The notes under the pieces were generated by a model that searched no databases, was not told the origin of the DNA, and worked only from the letters and a program-made list of their open reading frames with translations. A DNA stretch of 43,974 nt from a virus. The DNA lies in the IMG/VR virus record IMGVR_UViG_3300046464_000101, positions 1 to 43,974 of that record, one strand, 5' to 3'. Made by a program: the position numbers and the translations under genes. Numbering within the stretch: the stretch's first letter is position 1; each line of letters opens with the position of its first letter. Below are positions 39,881 to 43,974 of the stretch, piece after piece.

Positions 39881-40897
39881 ATGGCATCTTTAGCAGATAT
39901 CCGTGCTAAATTACAGGCACAAGAAACAAAGAGCACAAGCTCTAACATGGCGTCAGATAACGCCATCTTCGCTCACTGGAACATACCAGAGGGCACATCA
40001 GCAACACTTAGATTCTTACCAGACGCAGACGAGAACAATACTTTCTTTTGGAAAGAAAGACAAATGATTCGTTTGAGTTTTCCTGGTGTAAAGGGTCAAG
40101 ACGAAACTAAACCAGTAACAGTACAGGTTCCGTGTGTGGAAATGTGGGGAGAACAATGCCCAGTTCATGCAGAAATCCGTCCTTGGTTTAAAGATACGAC
40201 TATGGAAGATATGGGTCGTAAATATTGGAAAAAACGTTCATACATTTTCCAAGGTTTTGTAACTGCAAGTGATATGCAGGAAGACAGTCTTCCAGAAAAT
40301 CCAATCAGACGATTTGTTATTTCACCTCAGATTTATAAAATTATCAGCTCAGCATTAATGGATCCTGAATTTCAGGAGATACCAACTGATTACGAAGCAG
40401 GTACTGATTTCACAGTTAAGAAATCTACCAAAGGTCAGTATGCTGATTATTCAACATCTAATTGGGCTCGTAGAGAACGTAGTCTAGATCAAGCAGAACG
40501 TGATGCTATTGCAAAACACGGTTTGTTTAATCTAAATGACTTCCTTCCTAAGAAGCCAGATGCAGAATCGCTAAATGCAATTTTTGAAATGTTTGAAGCG
40601 AGTGTAGATGGACAACTATATGATCCAGAACGTTTTGGTTCTTATTATCGTCCATATGGTGTAGATGCACCAAGTGGTAGTTCACCTAAGCCAGAAGCTA
40701 AGGTAGTTGAAACTACTGCTAGTACACCGCAACCAGCACCGCAACCGGCGCCAGTAGCACCCGTTGCTCCAACGCCAGCACCAGCGGCACCAGTAGTTAA
40801 CAAGGAACCAGAAATGGCAACTGCTACTGCGGCACCAGCAGGTGATGCACCGAGTGCTCAAGACATTTTAGCGGCTATTAGAAATAGAAAGCAGTAA
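39881..40897 (+). CDS. 32: single-stranded DNA-binding protein, gp32-like
   Basis: A 338-residue helix-destabilising protein that coats ssDNA in replication and recombination. The N-terminal MASLADIRAKLQAQE resembles the cooperative self-binding segment. The core contains IFAHWNIPEGTSATLRFLPD, FFWKERQMIRL and a Cys/His set, Cys85, Cys93 and His96 (VPCVEMWGEQCPVH), that could hold the structural zinc. A Pro/Ala-rich linker (about 255-320) leads to a short tail, DAPSAQDILAAIRNRKQ. This tail is basic at the end, unlike the acidic tail of T4 gp32, perhaps altering partner binding. It has its own promoter, leader hairpins and terminator. Confidence 0.9.
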   Translation: MASLADIRAKLQAQETKSTSSNMASDNAIFAHWNIPEGTSATLRFLPDADENNTFFWKERQMIRLSFPGVKGQDETKPVTVQVPCVEMWGEQCPVHAEIRPWFKDTTMEDMGRKYWKKRSYIFQGFVTASDMQEDSLPENPIRRFVISPQIYKIISSALMDPEFQEIPTDYEAGTDFTVKKSTKGQYADYSTSNWARRERSLDQAERDAIAKHGLFNLNDFLPKKPDAESLNAIFEMFEASVDGQLYDPERFGSYYRPYGVDAPSGSSPKPEAKVVETTASTPQPAPQPAPVAPVAPTPAPAAPVVNKEPEMATATAAPAGDAPSAQDILAAIRNRKQ

Positions 40898-40905
40898 TTA
40901 AATCT

Positions 40906-40932
40906 AGAGTGTAGCTTCGGCTACACTCTTTT
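40906..40932 (+). terminator. rho-independent terminator with UUCG tetraloop
   Basis: A perfect 10-bp stem (AGAGTGTAGC / GCTACACTCT) closed by a C(TTCG)G loop is followed by TTTT. It lies between gp32 and uvsX and probably sets the excess of gp32 over UvsX. Confidence 0.9.
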
Positions 40933-40950
40933 AACAAGGAGAAAAAACAT

Positions 40951-42042
40951 ATGGCAAAACCATTTGACGTAAGTAAATTCCGTAAGAGTATTACAAAGTC
41001 AGTTCCAGGTCTTTCAGTAGGCTTTAATGATCCTGACACTTGGATATCTACAGGAAATTATACATTAAATAAACTTATCAGTGATGACTTTCATAAAGGT
41101 ATTCCACTTGGTAAGGTAACAGTACTTGCAGGAGAATCAGGTGCTGGTAAATCATTTATTGCGGCAGGAAATGTTGTAAAAAATGCACAAGACCAAGGCA
41201 TATTTGTTATTCTAATTGATAGTGAGAATGCACTAGATGAGAAATGGCTACACGCCTTGGACGTAAATACAGATCCAGATAAACTACTAAAACTAAACAT
41301 GAGTATGATTGATGATGTTGCTAAAACAGTTAGTGACTTTATGAGAGATTACAAAGCAGAATATGCTGAAAAAGAAAAAGAAGAAAGACCTAAGGTGTTG
41401 TTTGTTGTAGATAGTTTGGGTATGTTGTTAACACCAACAGATGTTGATCAGTTTCAAAAAGGTGATATGAAAGGTGACATGGGTCGTAAGCCTAAAGCAC
41501 TAACATCACTTGTTAGAAATACTGTTAATATGTTTGGTGAATATAATGTTGGTATGTTGTGTACTAACCATACATATGCATCGCAAGATATGTTTGATCC
41601 AGATGATAAAATATCAGGTGGACAAGGCTTTATCTATGCAAGTAGTATTGTTATTGCAATGCGTAAACTCAAATTAAAAGTTGATGCAGACGGTAATAAG
41701 ACCAGTGAAGTACATGGTATTAGAGCGGCCTGTAAAGTAATGAAAACAAGATATAGTAAACCATTTGAAAGTGTACAAGTTGAAATTCCTTATGAAACAG
41801 GAATGAGTCCACACAGTGGTTTAGTAGACTTCTTTGAAGGTAAAGGTGCCCTCAAAAAAACTGGAAACAGATTAGAATATACTAGTCCTGTTACAGGAGA
41901 AGTAGTAACAAAGTTCCGTAAGGCTTGGGCAAGTAATGAAGCAGATCACTTGGATCTAGTTATGTCGGAATGGGATAAGCAACCTCAAGATGTGCAAGAT
42001 GCACTTCCAGAACAAGAAGCACCTGAAGTAACAGAGGAGTAA
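40951..42042 (+). CDS. uvsX: UvsX recombinase (RecA family)
   Basis: A 363-residue strand-exchange protein for recombination-dependent replication and repair. Walker A is GESGAGKS (61-68), Walker B is VLFVVDSLGML (149-159), and MLCTNHTYASQDMFDPDD followed by SGGQGFIYASS is the L2-region signature of UvsX. No promoter is seen between the gp32 terminator and this gene, so it relies on read-through or an unseen promoter. AAGGAG precedes the start. It works with UvsY, encoded 283 bases downstream, and with gp32. Confidence 0.95.
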   Translation: MAKPFDVSKFRKSITKSVPGLSVGFNDPDTWISTGNYTLNKLISDDFHKGIPLGKVTVLAGESGAGKSFIAAGNVVKNAQDQGIFVILIDSENALDEKWLHALDVNTDPDKLLKLNMSMIDDVAKTVSDFMRDYKAEYAEKEKEERPKVLFVVDSLGMLLTPTDVDQFQKGDMKGDMGRKPKALTSLVRNTVNMFGEYNVGMLCTNHTYASQDMFDPDDKISGGQGFIYASSIVIAMRKLKLKVDADGNKTSEVHGIRAACKVMKTRYSKPFESVQVEIPYETGMSPHSGLVDFFEGKGALKKTGNRLEYTSPVTGEVVTKFRKAWASNEADHLDLVMSEWDKQPQDVQDALPEQEAPEVTEE

Positions 42043-42044
42043 AG

Positions 42045-42323
42045 ATGAATATAACAGATGGAGACTTTGAATTATTGTTTAATCTGTATGATGAAGCTAA
42101 AGAATTTATTAGTGAAAAGGATAAACCTGAATTTGCTAATAAATTCGTTTATCATCTAGCTGACTATGGTTTTGAAATTAAAACTGCGGCAAAAGAAATA
42201 GCTGATCATTGTGATTACCTTGCAGATGCAATGGACGAATATATAGAAAACAACGATGATGATGAAGATCCGTATGATGACTATAGTGAAGGCTATAGTG
42301 ATGATGACGATGAGCAATATTAA
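42045..42323 (+). CDS. small acidic protein between uvsX and uvsY
   Basis: A 92-residue, strongly acidic protein. A helical first part (DGDFELLFNLYDEAKEFISE) ends in a run of Asp/Glu/Tyr (residues 69-92, YIENNDDDEDPYDDYSEGY). It starts 2 bases after uvsX with GAGGAG inside the uvsX end and precedes uvsY by 2 bases, so the three are translated together. The acidic tail could mimic DNA and regulate UvsX or gp32, but this is inference. No family is recognised. Confidence 0.65.
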   Translation: MNITDGDFELLFNLYDEAKEFISEKDKPEFANKFVYHLADYGFEIKTAAKEIADHCDYLADAMDEYIENNDDDEDPYDDYSEGYSDDDDEQY

Positions 42324-42325
42324 TT

Positions 42326-42784
42326 ATGAGTGTATGGTATCGTAAAGTAACTGCAAATTTAAGCGAGATAGTTGAAACTATTTCTCATTTTGAGAAAGAA
42401 ATTGATCAAGCTCGTTTTGAATGTGGAATGAAAGGCAATCTCGAAAAGCATAGTAGAGAGATGCCTGGTGTTGTGGAGCATAGATTTAATCAGTTACAGG
42501 AAGTAGAAGCAATACTAGAGTTTCTCAATACTGAAATGAGAAAACTACGTGCTAAAACGTTCAGAAAATACTTGGAAAATTATAATAAAGCATTAAGCAG
42601 TAGAGATGCAGAAAAGTATGTGGATGGAGAACAAGAAGTGGTTGATTTGCAGTACCTAATCAATGATTTTAGTTTAGTACGTAATCGATACATAGGAATT
42701 ATTAAGGCTTTAGAAGCTAAAGGATTTCAAATAAACAACATAGTTAAGCTAAGAGCGGCTGGTTTAGAAGATATTTCGTTATAA
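42326..42784 (+). CDS. uvsY: UvsY recombination mediator
   Basis: A 152-residue recombination mediator that loads UvsX onto gp32-coated ssDNA. Family marks of marine T4-like UvsY are VWYRKVTANLSEIVETI at the start, KGNLEKHSREMPGVVEHRFN, AILEFLNTEMRKLR, YNKALSSRDAEKYVDGEQEV and KLRAAGLEDISL at the end. Only two bases separate it from the upstream acidic gene and no ribosome site is obvious, so coupling is likely. It is close in length to T4 UvsY (137). Confidence 0.9.
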   Translation: MSVWYRKVTANLSEIVETISHFEKEIDQARFECGMKGNLEKHSREMPGVVEHRFNQLQEVEAILEFLNTEMRKLRAKTFRKYLENYNKALSSRDAEKYVDGEQEVVDLQYLINDFSLVRNRYIGIIKALEAKGFQINNIVKLRAAGLEDISL

Positions 42785-42798
42785 CGCCATATTATTGG

Positions 42799-42827
42799 TT
42801 GACAAAAATTTTTTTAAGCCGTATAAT
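42799..42827 (+). promoter_or_regulatory. perfect consensus sigma-70 promoter
   Basis: TTGACA (42799-42804), 17 bases, TATAAT (42822-42827). The leader to ATG 42884 is about 50 bases and carries CAGGAGC. Confidence 0.85.
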
Positions 42828-42883
42828 TAACGTATAGATTGTAAAAACCAACAGGGCGGACATCCCAAACACAGGAGCAAACT

Positions 42884-43597
42884 ATGCCAAAAAATTTATT
42901 TAATAATATCACTACATTAGATGTGATGTGTGCTTCTGTTGAAGTATACAAGTCACAAGGATTCATTAAAAGTGGACATGGTTATACAGATACTGATCAT
43001 GCGAGTGGTGAACCAGTAAAAATAGATGATAATAAAACTATGATGTTATCTCTATTAAAAGCAAAAGATGCTGGTAAAACAAATTTCACAACAGAAACTG
43101 TAGAAGAAGCTAATAATCTAATTAATAGTATTAATGGTAAATTAATGCTAAAAAAGATGACAAATACTCTTAACAATTTTGAGAGCAATGTTGTTAAAGC
43201 ATTATCAGAAGCTGACGTGAATAAGTTTTCAATAAGCATTATTGCAAGTTTACCACATAGTGTTAGTATTGACAAAAAACGTGAAGTTATTGCAGATCGT
43301 ATGTCAGGTCTAAAACACAGTAGCCAATATTTTGGTGAAAAAGGTAAACGTTTTGATATTGATGTAGAAGTACTTGATGTTAAATTTATTCAAACTAGTA
43401 ATGTCTATATGATTTCTACTTGTTATGCAGAAAAAGATATTGTTAAGTTTTGGTGGAGAGATCAACCAGATATTAGTGATATTATTGCTAACAAAACTAT
43501 TAAGATTCGTGCTACAGTTAACAAGCATGAACTATCTAAATATACAGGTGCTAAAGAAACTATGGTAAACCGTGTTAAAATTTTAAGTATTGCATAA
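42884..43597 (+). CDS. hypothetical protein with C-terminal OB-fold-like segment
   Basis: A 237-residue protein. The C-terminal 90 residues (FDIDVEVLDVKFIQTSNVYM, KFWWRDQPDIS, TIKIRATVNKHELSKYTGAK, VNRVKIL) show the strand order and the ATV-x-KH...Y-x-G-x-K-x-T-x-x-x-RV pattern seen in small OB-fold segments of phage and plasmid nucleic-acid-binding proteins. The first half is helical and Lys/Asn-rich. An early promoter and a place after UvsY support a role in DNA replication or recombination. The fold call is by eye. It overlaps the next gene as TAATG. Confidence 0.55.
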   Translation: MPKNLFNNITTLDVMCASVEVYKSQGFIKSGHGYTDTDHASGEPVKIDDNKTMMLSLLKAKDAGKTNFTTETVEEANNLINSINGKLMLKKMTNTLNNFESNVVKALSEADVNKFSISIIASLPHSVSIDKKREVIADRMSGLKHSSQYFGEKGKRFDIDVEVLDVKFIQTSNVYMISTCYAEKDIVKFWWRDQPDISDIIANKTIKIRATVNKHELSKYTGAKETMVNRVKILSIA

Positions 43598-43923
43598 TGG
43601 TTGATATACTTATAAAATCTGTTGTAGGTGGATTACTAATTGGTATAGTAAGTACATTAGCACAAAAGAATCCAACAGCCGGTGCATTTATAATGGGAAT
43701 ACCATTGGTAAGTTTTATTACATTGGTAATTATGCATTATAGTGGAGTAGATTTTCAAACTTTAAAAACATTTAGTTATCAAACCGTATACTTTGTATTG
43801 GTAAGCCTAGTTTTCTTTCCTTTATTCATTTGGTTTTATCCAGGTGGATTTTGGGTAGCACTTATTTCTAGTGCAACAGGTGTTGGTATAATGATGGCAA
43901 TCCTAGCAAAAATAATTGCTTGA
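43597..43923 (+). CDS. DUF3147-like small integral membrane protein
   Basis: A 108-residue inner-membrane protein with about four hydrophobic segments (near 5-22, 28-50, 62-80 and 85-107). MVDILIKSVVGGLLIGIVST, then GAFIMGIPLVSFITLVIM and VLVSLVFFPLFIW, agree with the DUF3147 family, whose function is unknown. The start overlaps the preceding stop (TAATG). Co-transcription with a recombination gene under a consensus early promoter means the protein is made early, when membrane changes or superinfection exclusion would be useful, but that is speculation. Confidence 0.7.
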   Translation: MVDILIKSVVGGLLIGIVSTLAQKNPTAGAFIMGIPLVSFITLVIMHYSGVDFQTLKTFSYQTVYFVLVSLVFFPLFIWFYPGGFWVALISSATGVGIMMAILAKIIA

Positions 43924-43948
43924 CATATTTCGCATTTTATTATATAGT
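43920..43948 (+). promoter_or_regulatory. sigma-70-type promoter reading out of the window
   Basis: TTGACA (43920-43925, overlapping the TGA stop of the membrane protein gene), 17 bases, TATAGT (43943-43948). It should drive the next gene beyond the window. Confidence 0.7.
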
Positions 43949-43974
43949 AATAGTTAATTTAATTATTAAATTAA

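Noticed and set aside
1-43974. tRNA genes, insertion sequences, integrase or attachment sites
   Set aside because: No cloverleaf with CCA-type end, transposase motif or direct-repeat pair was seen in the short intergenic gaps (all under 170 bases).
1-43974. Avoidance of other short restriction words such as GATC, GGCC, CTGCAG, GAATTC, GGATCC
   Set aside because: Each of these was seen at least once while reading, so complete avoidance appears specific to GCWGC.

Overview
This window is part of a T4-like (contractile-tailed) marine phage genome. The evidence is recognisable homologues of T4 gp4, gp13, gp14, gp15, gp16, gp17, gp18, gp19, gp32, UvsX, UvsY and gene 1 (dNMP kinase), very large repetitive tail-fibre genes with peptidase-S74 chaperone ends, and many copies of the T4 late-promoter octamer (NATAAATA). 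The DNA is AT-rich (about one third G+C by eye, not counted), and gene style resembles marine cyanophages and Pelagibacter-type myophages. No photosynthesis gene is present. An SbmA/BacA homologue suggests a proteobacterial host, but the host cannot be fixed from this window.

Layout. 1-12.2 kb: six fibre or virion structural genes, each behind its own late promoter or terminator. 12.3-17.8 kb: a tightly overlapping late operon of enzymes (two glycosyltransferase-like proteins, a DUF6356-like protein, an AspH-like hydroxylase, a second 2OG-Fe(II) oxygenase, an SGNH-like hydrolase and a P-loop/sulfotransferase-like protein). Its likely target is a virion or cell-surface glycan or protein. 17.7-20.6 kb: the only minus-strand block (Nudix hydrolase, gp15, gp14). 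20.7-23.5 kb: a closed three-gene cassette between a late promoter and a terminator, holding an SbmA/BacA peptide transporter, ribose-5-phosphate isomerase B and a flavin-dependent halogenase. 23.5-28.3 kb: small unknown genes, gp13, dNMP kinase and two more oxygenases. 28.4-39.8 kb: sheath, a fifth oxygenase, tail tube and a tube-like paralogue, head completion gp4, terminase gp16 and gp17, and unknown virion-associated proteins. 39.9-43.9 kb: recombination genes (gp32, UvsX, UvsY, an OB-fold-like protein) behind consensus sigma-70-type promoters.

Two promoter classes partition the genome. The octamer precedes structural genes and the enzyme cassettes. TTGACA-N17-TATAAT-type promoters precede the replication, recombination and nucleotide genes.

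The most striking signals are these. (1) By eye I found no GCAGC or GCTGC anywhere in 43,974 bases, although GCGGC is extremely common; Ala-Ala pairs are written GCG-GCN, as if GCWGC were forbidden. (2) The SbmA-RpiB-halogenase cassette. (3) Five 2OG-Fe(II)/AspH-type oxygenases interleaved with virion genes.
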